This document shows, in pieces, positions 8,876 to 17,950 of a DNA stretch of 64,000 bases. Position 1 is the stretch's first letter; each line of letters opens with the position of its first letter. The notes beneath the pieces were generated by a model. It had not been told where the DNA came from and did no database searches. It saw only the letters and a program-made list of their open reading frames with translations. The stretch comes from an uncultured Clostridia bacterium (lineage in GTDB: Bacteria > Bacillota > Clostridia > UMGS1883): NCBI GenBank assembly GCA_947629005.1, contig CANRCD010000003.1:1-64000 (forward strand). The letters run 5' to 3'. A program made the translations under genes and the position numbers.

Positions 8876-9211
8876 CAAGTGAGCTAAACAGCCGCGGCGG
8901 CGCTGACGCGCCGGTGAGGAAAGTCCGAGCTTCGCAGGGCAGGGTGCCGGAGAAATCCCGGTGGAGGCGACTCTAAGGAAAGTGCAACAGAAATAAACCG
9001 CCGCGTTATGCGGTAAGGATGGAAAGGCGGGGCAAGAGCCCACCGGTCCCCGGGTAATCGGGGACGCTATGTAAACCCCACCCGAAGCAACACCGACAGG
9101 GGCAGCGATTTGCCCGATCCATACCCCGAAGGGTGGCTTGAGCCGCGGGGAGACCCACGGCCTAGACAGATGGCTGTTCAAGACAGAACTCGGCTTACCG
9201 GCTCAGTTGGG
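8876..9211 (+). ncRNA. rnpB: RNase P RNA, class A
   Basis: This is the catalytic RNA that trims the 5' ends of tRNA precursors. Conserved blocks are visible in order: GAGGAAAGTCCGAGCT, GGCAGGGTGCC, GAAAGTGCAACAGAAA, the GGTAAGGATGGAAAGG stretch, AAGAGCCCACCGG, TGTAAACCCC and, at the 3' end, GACAGAACTCGGCTTA. The ends pair as helix P1 (GTGAGCT with GGCTCAG). The layout is the ancestral class A form found in Clostridia, not the Bacillus class B form. Exact ends are set from the promoter and terminator and may be off by several bases. Confidence 0.95.
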
Positions 9212-9243
9212 AAAGGCCCGCTCCGGCGGGCCTTTCTTCTTTA
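9212..9243 (+). terminator. Terminator of rnpB
   Basis: AAAGGCCCG pairs with CGGGCCTTT around a CTCCGG loop region, followed by CTTCTTT. It also faces the 3' end of the convergent flippase gene. Confidence 0.85.
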
Positions 9244-9245
9244 AT

Positions 9246-10769
9246 TCAGATTTCCGCGCGTCCGTGCTCAGCTACCTGTCCATGGCCGCGGAGCACGCCC
9301 TTAAACCACGCCACGTCGCCGCCGGCAACCACGCCGAAGAAACACAGCAGCAGCGTGTACGCCGCAGCCATGGCTGCCGCCGAGCATACGAGTCCAAGCC
9401 CCGCCGCCGATATGAGCAGTCCGGCCACGGCCGCTGCCAGCGGCGTTTTTATAAGCTCGCCGAGCGAAACATCCACCCGTGTCACCTTTAGCAGCCGTCC
9501 GAAGCTGAGCGCAAGATTAAAGCTTTCACACACGTATATGCTGATACCGTAGCCCAAAACCGCCAGCCGCGGCACCAGAAGCCAAAGCAGCAGCACGTTC
9601 AGCGTGGCCTCGGCGATGTTTATGTACATTGCCTGCATGTGCTGGCCCAGCCCCTTAAGGCAGCCGTCGGTTACCATATCGCAGTACATAACCGGCACCA
9701 GCGGCGCAAACACCCGCATGAATCTGCCGGCCTCGGCCGATTTGTATGCCGCCAAGCCGATACCGCCGCCGAAAAAGAACATTATTCCGGCCACGCAGAC
9801 CGAAAACAGAAATCCAATTTTTATCACCCGCGTCGTCATGTAGCTCACGCCGCGCTCTCGTCCCTCGCTCTGGGCGGCGGTGAGACGCGGGATAATCAGC
9901 TCGGCCAAGGCGGTCAGCAGCGCCGAGGGGAACAAAAGCGCCGGAAATACCATGCCGTGAATGACGCCGTAGGCCGCGAAGGCGCTTTCAAAGCTGGCGC
10001 CCGAGGCGCGCAACCCCCGAGGGATAAGTATGTGGCCAAGGGAGCTGAGTCCGGTACGCATATATGCGCTGACAGCAATGGGCATGGCCGTAGAAATCAT
10101 CCTGCGCCCGTAGCCTCCCTGACGGCGGCCCCGAGGCAGGCGGCGTATATCAATTGCAAAAAGCGCTCCATGGCACAGGCAGCTCATCGCCTCGCCAAAC
10201 ACCGCCGCCGCGGCCAGCGCGGAGCATACCCCGCCCACTCCGCCGCTTGAGCGGCCCAAAAGCGTCACCGCAACGGCTATGCGGCTAAGCTGCTCCAATA
10301 TGTTCACCGAGACCGAGCGCACCACGCGCTCCACGCCTGTAAAGTATCCGCCGAGCACCGACGTTACCGAAATAAACGGCAGACTTGCCGCCAGCAGGCG
10401 CAGGGCGGGCGTGACGGAGGGCGAGCCTATCCACCGCTCGCCGGCCAGCGGAGCTGCAAAAAACAGCGCTGCGCAGGCGAAAAGCCCTGTGCCGAGGGCG
10501 TATGCAAGGGCCGAAAAAACCGTCCTGCGGACGCTGCCGCCCGAGGCGAGGGCCGCCGCCGTCAGCCTTGTGACGGCAAAGCGGATTCCTCCGCTGCCGA
10601 GAGTTACAAACATGGTGTAAACCGTCATCATCAGCGAATACACGCCGAGCGGCGCAGCGCCTATCCTGCCGGCGAGGTAAAGCTGAAACGCGAGCCCCAC
10701 CCCTCGCATGACCAGCGAGGCAGCCGTGAGTAGAAGCGTGTTGACAAAAATTTTATGGGCGTTTGGCAT
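9246..10769 (-). CDS. SpoVB/MurJ-like polysaccharide or lipid flippase
   Basis: The protein has about 14 hydrophobic segments and opens with the SpoVB-like signature LTAASLVMRGVGLAFQLYLAGRIGAAPLG. It belongs to the MATE/MOP flippase superfamily, whose SpoVB branch moves lipid-linked precursors across the membrane for spore cortex or wall synthesis. Its length, 507 residues, fits the family. I chose the ATG at 10769 because GGGAGAT lies 8 bases before it; the TTG at 10790 has no such site. There is no clear -35 box upstream, only a TATAAT. Assignment as SpoVB itself rather than a related exporter is uncertain. Confidence 0.85.
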   Translation of the reverse strand: MPNAHKIFVNTLLLTAASLVMRGVGLAFQLYLAGRIGAAPLGVYSLMMTVYTMFVTLGSGGIRFAVTRLTAAALASGGSVRRTVFSALAYALGTGLFACAALFFAAPLAGERWIGSPSVTPALRLLAASLPFISVTSVLGGYFTGVERVVRSVSVNILEQLSRIAVAVTLLGRSSGGVGGVCSALAAAAVFGEAMSCLCHGALFAIDIRRLPRGRRQGGYGRRMISTAMPIAVSAYMRTGLSSLGHILIPRGLRASGASFESAFAAYGVIHGMVFPALLFPSALLTALAELIIPRLTAAQSEGRERGVSYMTTRVIKIGFLFSVCVAGIMFFFGGGIGLAAYKSAEAGRFMRVFAPLVPVMYCDMVTDGCLKGLGQHMQAMYINIAEATLNVLLLWLLVPRLAVLGYGISIYVCESFNLALSFGRLLKVTRVDVSLGELIKTPLAAAVAGLLISAAGLGLVCSAAAMAAAYTLLLCFFGVVAGGDVAWFKGVLRGHGQVAEHGRAEI

Positions 10770-10868
10770 TTTCTTATCTCCCGAAAGCAATTTTGTTACA
10801 TTATATGAGCTCTCGGGCGGCGGTTTTTCAGCAATATTGACGAAATTGTAAAATTTTCGTTAAAGCAC

Positions 10869-10897
10869 TTTACTAATCATAAAAAATGATGTAAAAT
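10869..10897 (+). promoter_or_regulatory. Promoter of the substrate-binding lipoprotein gene, with palindromic spacer
   Basis: TTTACT, 17 bases, TAAAAT. The spacer contains the inverted repeat ATCAT-AAAAA-ATGAT, which could be an operator for a dimeric regulator. Confidence 0.6.
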
Positions 10898-10927
10898 GTA
10901 TGCAAATCCAAAAAGGAGATGTTTACA

Positions 10928-11755
10928 TTGAAAAAAATCATTGCTCTTACGCTCGCTCTCGCGCTTTGCCTTGCCTTTGCGGGCTGCGGGACAACCGAAA
11001 CTCCCGACGTTGACACCGACGCACAGGACGTTGTGACCGACCTTGACGAGGCCGCCGCCCTGCCCAACCCCTTCAAGCTCGGTCTTGACGCCTCGTTCCC
11101 TCCCATGGGCTTCACCTCTGAGACCGGCGACATCGTGGGCTTTGATATCGACCTCGCTCAGGCCGTGTGCGACTATTACGGCGTTGAGCTCGAGTGCGTG
11201 CCCATCGTTTGGGACAACAAGGACGCCGAACTTGCCGCCGGCAATATCGACTGCATTTGGAACGGCCTCACCGTTACCGACGAGCGCCTTGAAAACTACT
11301 GCATGAGCGCTCCCTACCTCGCCAACCGTCAGGTAGTCGTTGTGAACAACGACAGCGGCATTGCCGCCCTCGCCGACTTGGCCGGCAAGAAGGTAGCCCT
11401 CCAGAGCGACTCCTCCGCCTCCGAGGCTCTTGAGGCGAACGAGGAGCTTAACGCCTCAATCGCCGAAAAGGTTGAAATGGAGGATAACCTCACCGCGCTT
11501 ATGGACCTTCAGGCCGGCAACGTAGACGCCGTTATTCTGGATGAAGTCGTAGCCAACTACGTTATCAACGAGAACAACTATCCTCTCACCGTGCTTGAAG
11601 AGAGCCTTGCTCCCGAGGAGTACGCCATTGGCTTTGCTAAAGACAATACCGCCCTCTGTGAGGCCGTTGAGGCCGCGCTGGCCTCTCTTAAAGCCGACGG
11701 CGCCCTTGCCGAAATCTCCGAGAAGTGGTTCGGCGAGGATAAGATACTTCTGTAA
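10928..11755 (+). CDS. ABC transporter substrate-binding lipoprotein, amino acid type
   Basis: A lipoprotein signal (KKIIALTLALALCLAFAGCG) is followed by a periplasmic-binding fold of family 3. The sequence LGLDASFPPMGF...GDIVGFDIDLAQAVCDYYG is typical of polar amino acid binders. It should capture an amino acid outside the membrane for an ABC importer. I place the start at the TTG at 10928: AGGAGA lies 8 bases upstream, whereas the in-frame ATG at 10919 directly abuts that site. No permease or ATPase gene is next to it, so it is an orphan receptor whose partners must lie elsewhere. Confidence 0.9.
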   Translation: MKKIIALTLALALCLAFAGCGTTETPDVDTDAQDVVTDLDEAAALPNPFKLGLDASFPPMGFTSETGDIVGFDIDLAQAVCDYYGVELECVPIVWDNKDAELAAGNIDCIWNGLTVTDERLENYCMSAPYLANRQVVVVNNDSGIAALADLAGKKVALQSDSSASEALEANEELNASIAEKVEMEDNLTALMDLQAGNVDAVILDEVVANYVINENNYPLTVLEESLAPEEYAIGFAKDNTALCEAVEAALASLKADGALAEISEKWFGEDKILL

Positions 11756-11769
11756 ATTTTGCGGATAAT

Positions 11770-11797
11770 AAAACAGCCTCCCTATGGGGCTGTTTTG
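11770..11797. terminator. Bidirectional terminator
   Basis: AAACAGCCTCC and GGGGCTGTTT form a stem around CTAT with T runs on both strands, between two convergent genes. Confidence 0.75.
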
Positions 11798-11807
11798 TGT
11801 CTGACAC

Positions 11808-13103
11808 TCAGTTATCCGCATCCATTGGCGGCAGCTCCTCGTACCCGAGGAGCTTTTCGTTTTCCATGTCTATCTTTGCCAAATAGGTTTTTTTGTCGTC
11901 CACGACAGTAACTGTCACAGTAATATTTAACACGCTGCCATCAAGCCACGGCACAATGTCCGACGGCCTTTCCGTATTATAACTGTCAAGCGCATAACCG
12001 AGCCGCACATATCTGCCCAGTTCCGCAAGGCACTCCGCTCCAAAGCGCTTTTCCGGCTGCCCCCTGCGCCGCCAAATCAGCCTTTTATCGCTGCCGTCGG
12101 TATTCATGCCGGCGATGAAATATCCCGCGTAGCAATCTTCCCCAATTACATATTTTTCCACACTGAACTGTGCGCCGAGCATACCGTGGCTCTGGGGGCT
12201 GCTCCAGCTGGGGCGAAAGGCATCGGCGGTACTAAGCGCGAGGCCGGCTTTCGGATCGAAGCTCAACTCCCAGTCGAGCGTTTGGCACACGTCCCAAGTC
12301 AGGGGCATATAGGTCATTCCGCGGAGGGTTATAAGGGGCCAGTTGAGTTCCTGATTTTCAACCGGATCCTGGCTGCTGATATACACATTGTAATTTATTA
12401 TCTCCGCCGTCAGCTCCCCGCCGTTATTACTGACTGCGGGAGCAAATTCCAGCGTATCGGCGCTTATCCCGCCGTTTGTGACCGCGGCGGTCAGCCTGTT
12501 AAGATAGCTGCTGCAATCGCTATTGAGCCCGAGAAAGCGGCAATAGCCATCTTCCAAGGGAAGGTAAACCACGTCCCTGTATGTAAGGATGGGGTACTCC
12601 CCCGCATCCGGCTCGACGAGCTGCCCGTTCAGCTTCACGGGGAATACGGGGATCGTGACCGCCGCGGGCTTTGGCCTCCTGTCGCAGCTGATGAGGAAGC
12701 AATTGCCGTCCTCGTCAAAGGCTATTCTGGCGTCGTAGGGCTCGCCGTCAATATAGCAGCGTATGTAAAGAATATTTGTGGGCGGCCGGCTGTTTCCCGG
12801 AGGTTGGATGCGGGGGCGCTCACCCTCCGGCAAGTCGCCGATTTTTGGGAACGATACCCGCTCGCCGGGAAAGATGCCGTAGCTGATGATATGCTCCTCA
12901 CCGCCGTCGAACCTAATCACAAGCCCTTTCTCGAATGGCCGGCGACTGTCGCTGTCGTCCGGCACGCTTTCGGTACTGCCGCCCGTGGGGTCGTAGGCCA
13001 CATAGCAGCCCTCGCCGTAAATGTACTCCGGCAAAGCCTCCGCCGCGGCGCAGAGCCACGGCATAAGAGCCGCACAGATAATCAATAAAAATATTTTTTT
13101 CAT
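11808..13103 (-). CDS. Secreted protein with copper-amine-oxidase-like N-terminal domains
   Basis: The first 22 residues are a signal peptide (MKKIFLLIICAALMPWLCAAA). In the middle (about 150-290) two halves resemble the copper amine oxidase N-terminal domain: FPVKLNGQLVEPDAGEYPIL...YLPLE and NYNVYIS...YMPLTWDVCQTLDWE. In Firmicutes this domain is a common extracellular binding module and has no oxidase activity by itself. The flanking parts, including YVIGEDCYAGYFIAGMNTDG, are not recognised. AAAGGAGG precedes the ATG by 9 bases. It has its own promoter and probably forms a single-gene unit. Confidence 0.7.
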   Translation of the reverse strand: MKKIFLLIICAALMPWLCAAAEALPEYIYGEGCYVAYDPTGGSTESVPDDSDSRRPFEKGLVIRFDGGEEHIISYGIFPGERVSFPKIGDLPEGERPRIQPPGNSRPPTNILYIRCYIDGEPYDARIAFDEDGNCFLISCDRRPKPAAVTIPVFPVKLNGQLVEPDAGEYPILTYRDVVYLPLEDGYCRFLGLNSDCSSYLNRLTAAVTNGGISADTLEFAPAVSNNGGELTAEIINYNVYISSQDPVENQELNWPLITLRGMTYMPLTWDVCQTLDWELSFDPKAGLALSTADAFRPSWSSPQSHGMLGAQFSVEKYVIGEDCYAGYFIAGMNTDGSDKRLIWRRRGQPEKRFGAECLAELGRYVRLGYALDSYNTERPSDIVPWLDGSVLNITVTVTVVDDKKTYLAKIDMENEKLLGYEELPPMDADN

Positions 13104-13167
13104 AACTGAAAACCTCCTTTCGAGCTTCTGTAATTTAGACGAAAAAGGCTGAAAAAAGTTCCCGCTT

Positions 13168-13195
13168 TTTATAATTTTTCCGCTGGTATAGTCAA
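13168..13195 (-). promoter_or_regulatory. Promoter of the copper-amine-oxidase-domain gene
   Basis: On the minus strand TTGACT, a 16-base spacer and TATAAA. Confidence 0.65.
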
Positions 13196-13230
13196 ACTGT
13201 TAATACTATATGGCGAGAGTAATTATTAAA

Positions 13231-13272
13231 AATAAAAAAAGACCCGAGCTTATTTCTAAGCCCGGGTCTTTA
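13231..13272 (-). terminator. Terminator of the lipoprotein/DUF2974 operon
   Basis: On the minus strand AAAGACCCGGGCTTA and TAAGCTCGGGTCTTT pair, followed by a run of seven T. It lies 45 bases behind the DUF2974 stop codon. Confidence 0.85.
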
Positions 13273-13317
13273 TATCTGCCTTGCTTAATGACATTGTCCC
13301 AATGGGGTACTTTTAGT

Positions 13318-14358
13318 TTATCCCAGTATCAGCTCCGACAAAGTATCAGTCAGCACCTCGCGCGTCTTATCGTCGAGGTCTATATAGGCGGAAAGAATCT
13401 TTTTACTGTTTCTCAGCCAATGCTTGCCAAAGTCCGCCAAATTATCCACATCGGCGTCCTTAAGCACGCCGAACAGCGCCTCGACAAAGCGTTCAAGCTG
13501 CTCGGGCGAAAGCTGCGCTACGTTGGCGTTCAGCCGCGCGGTCAGCGGGCGAAAACCGTCTATGCCGCCGTCGAGATAGATAAAATCGCCGTGCTCGTCG
13601 GTTTTCCAGTTAAAGATGTCGTGCTGCAAAACTGCGGGGCCGTCGCTGTCCACACGGATAGCGGCGGCGTCGCTTTGAAACAGCCTGCCCACAAGCGAGA
13701 GCCTTGGCGTCAGTTTGGTGATTTTGCCGCCAAGGTCGCCTATGTCCGGCAGGGAGCCCTCCGAAGAGAAGCCCGGGCCGTCAAGGTCGTAGACCATTTT
13801 TATCCTTGAGCGGACGTCCTCGGCGGCATGGAGCGCCGCGTAACGGGCAAGATTGCCGCCCTTGCTGTGGCCGCAGACAAAGAAATCGCCTATTCCCGCC
13901 GTTTCGCGGGCAAGGTACTCGGCGGCGAGCGTCTGCGAGGGGACGGGGCTCTTATAGGCCATGGCAAAGTCCTCTTTCCAGCCCACAACGTATTCGTCGG
14001 TGCCGCGAAAAACCACAACGCTTTCACAGTCCTCGGGCTCGAATATCATGGCGCAAAAGCAGGTGTCGCTGCCCTCGTCGCGGACAGAGTGCACGCTTTT
14101 TATCCTCATGTTTTGGTAGCGCGGGCTGAAGGCCGCCTCGAACAGCAGACGGCGTTGGTCGTCGCCGAAGCGCGAGTCCTCGAAAAGGCGTGCGCGCCCG
14201 CCGTCGCGCAGGGTGTCGAGCAGGGTTTCGCCGGCCTTGACGTATTCAAATTTAAGGTAGCTCAGCTGGCACAGCACGGCGGCGTCCACCGGACAGAAGG
14301 GCAGTTCTCCGAAGCCCTTGCCGCCATGTATCAAGATAAAATCAATAATTCCGGCCAT
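13318..14358 (-). CDS. DUF2974 (Mbeg1-like) alpha/beta hydrolase family protein
   Basis: The 346-residue protein contains the lipase-type elbow FVCGHSKGGNLARYAA, with serine as the probable nucleophile, and VVVFRGTDEYVVGWKEDF, typical of the DUF2974 family. There is no signal peptide, so it should act in the cytoplasm. The substrate is unknown. Its ATG lies 3 bases after the stop of the upstream lipoprotein gene, so translation is likely coupled and the three genes act together. The start (MAGIIDFILIHGGKGFGELPF) matches the family's usual beginning. Confidence 0.8.
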   Translation of the reverse strand: MAGIIDFILIHGGKGFGELPFCPVDAAVLCQLSYLKFEYVKAGETLLDTLRDGGRARLFEDSRFGDDQRRLLFEAAFSPRYQNMRIKSVHSVRDEGSDTCFCAMIFEPEDCESVVVFRGTDEYVVGWKEDFAMAYKSPVPSQTLAAEYLARETAGIGDFFVCGHSKGGNLARYAALHAAEDVRSRIKMVYDLDGPGFSSEGSLPDIGDLGGKITKLTPRLSLVGRLFQSDAAAIRVDSDGPAVLQHDIFNWKTDEHGDFIYLDGGIDGFRPLTARLNANVAQLSPEQLERFVEALFGVLKDADVDNLADFGKHWLRNSKKILSAYIDLDDKTREVLTDTLSELILG

Positions 14359-14361
14359 CGC

Positions 14362-16137
14362 TTAATACCCGTAATTCAAAAGATAAAAGAAGTTGTCCTC
14401 TATCCCGTCAAAGGTAAAGGCTTGGTTTTCTGCCCTGTCAACGGTCAGCACGGAGCCTTCCAAATTAAAAACATAGCCTTCCGTTTCCAGTACGTTGCTC
14501 AACTCCAAATACGGCTCCCCGTCCTCGGTAAATATCAGGTCGTCCACTGAGATACCGTCAAGGGCGGCTATTGCGGCGGCCTGCCCTGCGGTAAGCTCTC
14601 CGCCGGTGTATTCACCGTCGCCGTAGTCGCTGCCATCCAAATACTCCCAATATATCTCTCTGCCCTCGTCGCCGAACACGCCGATTTTCTCTCCGTCAAT
14701 CTCAAGCACATAAGCGTCAATGTCGGCATTGTAGTCACCGCCGCAGCCCAAAATCGCCTCAATCTCGGACGCGGGAATATACGTGCCGTAATCGTCGTCG
14801 GGATTCACAAAGGGCGTAACGGTCAGTTCAACGCCATTCGCAAGGTTTTTCACCGTAAGCGGGGCTCCGTCGGGATTTTCCTCATTGTATTTTTCGGATA
14901 ATCTATAATATCCCTTCCATGTTTCGTCATGCTCGATTTTCGCCCGTAAATACCGATTGTATTCCTCCGTTTCGGCGGCATAGTCAACGCTGTTTTCGGC
15001 TGTGACCTCGGGGAAGGAAATCTCCACGGGGGAGTAATCGTAAGACGTAACGGCCCTGCCGGTCACAGTAAAGCTGCCCTCCGTCACATACGGGGGCTCG
15101 TAGTCAGAGGGCTCCTCGCCGGAAATAATGGCGCCAATGGCCTTGACGGCCTCGCTTATGGCCTCAATGTCCACATCGAGCGCAAATTCGGTCTCCTGCT
15201 TTTCGATAAGGCCGTTCTTAACAGTATATTTTATCGTGAGGCCGTTCTTCAGGAGGCCGCTCTTTTCTATTTGCTCGCCTATGGCCGGAGCGTAGGCCCG
15301 CGCATTCTTAATGGCCTCGTCATATCCCGCGAGGAACGTCTCCCTCGAAGCCTTAAGCACGGCGAGGTCGTCCTCGTCCACGCCGTTTTCCTCCGCGGTG
15401 GCAAGCGCAACGTCGATATAGGCGTTCGCGAGCCTTTGCACCCGCTCCCTGCCCTCGTTATCGGCAAGGGCGGCGATTATCTTATCGGCCGCGAAGCGCA
15501 GAGCCGCCGCGTCGAGCCGAACGGTATAGACCTCGGCCCCGCCGGTAATTTGAGCCTGACCGGCAAGAGACGGCAGCACGGATTTTATATATTCGGTAAA
15601 GTCCGTTATTTCCTTTGTGTATGCCTCAATCGCGTCCCCGGAGAGCGTTTCATTCCTAACGGGCTTCATTGTAATATAGTCCTTGCCGCGGAAGGCCGCG
15701 CCGGTCAGGTAGCTCGGTATCTTAAATATAACGGAGGGCGAGGTCTCGTCCGTACCGTCCGTCCACGCAGCGAACTTAAAGCGCATATCGGGTTTGGCGA
15801 CGGTAAAGTCAAACCGAGCGAGGCCGCCCTGCTTTTTCTGCGTCGCGCCGAAGGTGAAATCCTCAAGAAACAGGCTCACGGCCTTAAGGGCCTCGGAATA
15901 GGCGTCGTCATAAGGCATATAAAATTCGTCATAGCCGTTTTCGCGGCCCGCCTCGGTGAGCTTGGTTTCTATGGGGACGTTTTCGGTCACGCTCCAGCTC
16001 AGCGTCTCGGTCGCGGTAAAGTCGGCCTCGGAGGTACGCTGAAGGGCCGCCCAAAGCTCCGCGTCGGCGGGGGAGCAGCCGGCTAAAAGGCCGAACGCAA
16101 GCGCCAGCGCGAGAATTACGAAAATATGCTTTTTCAC
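14362..16137 (-). CDS. Lipoprotein of unknown function, paralogue A
   Basis: The lipobox LLAGC at residues 17-21 follows a short signal sequence. The mature protein begins SPADAELWAALQRTSEADF. The rest is about 570 residues with no family that I can name. The C-terminal 200 residues, from LTVKNLANGVELTVTPFVNPDDDYGTY, resemble a copper-amine-oxidase-like or stalk domain and end with FDGIEDNFFYLLNYGY. It is a clear paralogue of the gene upstream (about the same length, same order, both ending near GIEDNFFY) but lacks the glycine-rich tail. Start is GTG with GGGGGA upstream. It is the second gene of a three-gene operon. Confidence 0.75.
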   Translation of the reverse strand: MKKHIFVILALALAFGLLAGCSPADAELWAALQRTSEADFTATETLSWSVTENVPIETKLTEAGRENGYDEFYMPYDDAYSEALKAVSLFLEDFTFGATQKKQGGLARFDFTVAKPDMRFKFAAWTDGTDETSPSVIFKIPSYLTGAAFRGKDYITMKPVRNETLSGDAIEAYTKEITDFTEYIKSVLPSLAGQAQITGGAEVYTVRLDAAALRFAADKIIAALADNEGRERVQRLANAYIDVALATAEENGVDEDDLAVLKASRETFLAGYDEAIKNARAYAPAIGEQIEKSGLLKNGLTIKYTVKNGLIEKQETEFALDVDIEAISEAVKAIGAIISGEEPSDYEPPYVTEGSFTVTGRAVTSYDYSPVEISFPEVTAENSVDYAAETEEYNRYLRAKIEHDETWKGYYRLSEKYNEENPDGAPLTVKNLANGVELTVTPFVNPDDDYGTYIPASEIEAILGCGGDYNADIDAYVLEIDGEKIGVFGDEGREIYWEYLDGSDYGDGEYTGGELTAGQAAAIAALDGISVDDLIFTEDGEPYLELSNVLETEGYVFNLEGSVLTVDRAENQAFTFDGIEDNFFYLLNYGY

Positions 16138-16152
16138 TGTCGTTTTCCCCCT

Positions 16153-17895
16153 TTACATATCGCTTTGCGTGGAAAAAATCGCGGTAGGGCCGTCGGCTCC
16201 GCCGATTATGCCGATGTTCGGCAGAGCGTCTTCGCGGGAATAGAAGAAGTTATCCTCAATGCCCTCATACTCAAATTCAGCGTTTTGAACGGTGTCGATG
16301 GTCAGCGTACCGACGCCGGCTCGCTGGGCGTAACCAAGGAGAAAATATACGTGGGTCATGTCAATATAGGCCGTGCCGTCCTCGGTGAAGTAGCCGTTGA
16401 AAATAATTTTTTTATCGGCGCGCCCCATAGCCGCCGTCTGCTCGGGTGTGAGCGCGGAGCCTACGTACCGTCCGGCTTCATCATCAAAATTATCCCAATA
16501 TTCGTCAAATATGGCTTTGCCGTCGGCGTTCAGCACGCAAGCCGTGTACTGCCTTTCCCGCATCGTCACGGGAAATTCGGCGGCCATTGCGGAGGGGTCC
16601 CAGCTTACTGACGAGCCGATAACGGCGGCGAAGTCCTTAACGGATACCATAAGGCTCTCGCCGTCATAGCCGTCGCCGACAATTATGGGCGTTGTCACGA
16701 CCTCGGCGCCGGAGGCCCTGTTTATCAGCCGAACCGGCCCGCCGTTCGGGTTAAGCGCAAGATACTCGTCAGCATCGGCATAGGTATGAAGGGCGGTTTT
16801 GTCAAACTCGCTTTTCGCGGCCAGATACTTTTTGTATTCCTCATATTCCGCGTCAAGATCGACGGAATTTTCGGCGGTGAGGCTTGGCAGCTCCACGCTT
16901 GCCGCGCCGTAGGCCACGTCGGTCACGGCGTTCACCGTCACGGTAAAACGGCCCGAGGCGTTTTCCTCCCCGAGGATAAGGCCGCTGACGGCAGGCTTTG
17001 AAAGGTCGAAATCAAGCTTAAGGGTAAGCTCGCGGCGGGTGACGAGGCCGTTTGCCACAGCGAAGCGCAGCGTCAGGCCGTCCTTTAGCGCGCCCGAGTC
17101 CGCAATCGCGTCCATAAGCTCGTCTACGTCCGCCTTCGCGCCGGCAATTCCGTCGGCAACGGCGGCCTTAACGTCGTCGATTGTTCCCGCGTCCTTGGAG
17201 TTCGTATACAGGGCGAGGGCAAGCAGGCCGATAACCTCCGGCTCGGAGGCGATGCCCATTATATCGGAGCTTAAGCCCCTGAGCGCGGCGGCGTCCAGCC
17301 TTACGGTATAGAGCGTTTCGCGCCCGCGGGCAAGGCTTTCCGTAACAAGGGGATAGCTGATTTTGCCGGCCACCGCGTCGCAAAGGCTGCCGCCAAGCTC
17401 ACTGATAAGCGCGTCTTGGCTGCCGGTGGCCATCCTTTCAAGCAGGCCCTTGTCGGCGTAAAGGTATTTCACGCCGCGTATGCCCTCCGAGCTGAAGGGC
17501 AGAAGCACGGTCGGGGTTTTCACTATCCTCCTATCGCCCTGCCCGTAGAAGGTGAAATCGGCCTCCGCGTCCGGATAGGCGAGGGTTATATCGGTTTTCG
17601 AGCTTTCGCCGCTTTTGGCGCGGCTCACGCGCACCTCGGGGACAAGCCCGTTGGCAAGGCTGTCAAGGTCGCCGTTGACGCTGCGGACGTAGCTCTCCAC
17701 ATAAACGTTGTCGCCGTAAACGGCGACGGGTTCGGCCACGTCGAGAGCAAAGGTCAGCGTGGTTGTCGAAACCGAGTTTTCGGCCTCGCCTGTACGCTTT
17801 ATCGCCGAGTAAAGCTCGGCGTCATCGGGGGCGCAGCCCGCCAGCGAAGCCGCAAGCAGCGCGAGCGGCAAAAGCGCGGACAGTATTTTTCGCAT
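16153..17895 (-). CDS. Lipoprotein of unknown function, paralogue B, with IIGGADGPTAIF tail
   Basis: The signal sequence ends in the lipobox LAGC near residues 18-21, followed by APDDAELYSAIKRTGEAEN, matching paralogue A. The 580 residues have the same domain order as A and reach the shared GIEDNFFY, but then continue into PNIGIIGGADGPTAIFS. That tail resembles a conserved motif of the beta subunit of sodium-translocating decarboxylases, yet nothing else in the protein is related to them. AGGAGGG lies 7 bases before the ATG. It heads the operon and has its own promoter about 60 bases upstream. Function unknown; extracytoplasmic location follows from the lipobox. Confidence 0.75.
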   Translation of the reverse strand: MRKILSALLPLALLAASLAGCAPDDAELYSAIKRTGEAENSVSTTTLTFALDVAEPVAVYGDNVYVESYVRSVNGDLDSLANGLVPEVRVSRAKSGESSKTDITLAYPDAEADFTFYGQGDRRIVKTPTVLLPFSSEGIRGVKYLYADKGLLERMATGSQDALISELGGSLCDAVAGKISYPLVTESLARGRETLYTVRLDAAALRGLSSDIMGIASEPEVIGLLALALYTNSKDAGTIDDVKAAVADGIAGAKADVDELMDAIADSGALKDGLTLRFAVANGLVTRRELTLKLDFDLSKPAVSGLILGEENASGRFTVTVNAVTDVAYGAASVELPSLTAENSVDLDAEYEEYKKYLAAKSEFDKTALHTYADADEYLALNPNGGPVRLINRASGAEVVTTPIIVGDGYDGESLMVSVKDFAAVIGSSVSWDPSAMAAEFPVTMRERQYTACVLNADGKAIFDEYWDNFDDEAGRYVGSALTPEQTAAMGRADKKIIFNGYFTEDGTAYIDMTHVYFLLGYAQRAGVGTLTIDTVQNAEFEYEGIEDNFFYSREDALPNIGIIGGADGPTAIFSTQSDM

Positions 17896-17950
17896 TAATA
17901 TCCCTCCTGTCGCCCCTGAGGCGGGGCGAAATATTTTAAATTACGGTTTT

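Noticed and set aside
10919-10921. ATG at 10919 as start of the substrate-binding lipoprotein
   Set aside because: It touches the AGGAGA site with no spacing; the TTG at 10928 has the right distance and begins the signal peptide with KK.
16153-17895. Annotation of the lipoprotein as a decarboxylase beta subunit because of IIGGADGPTAIF
   Set aside because: Only the tail matches. The rest is a lipobox protein without the many membrane helices of OadB.
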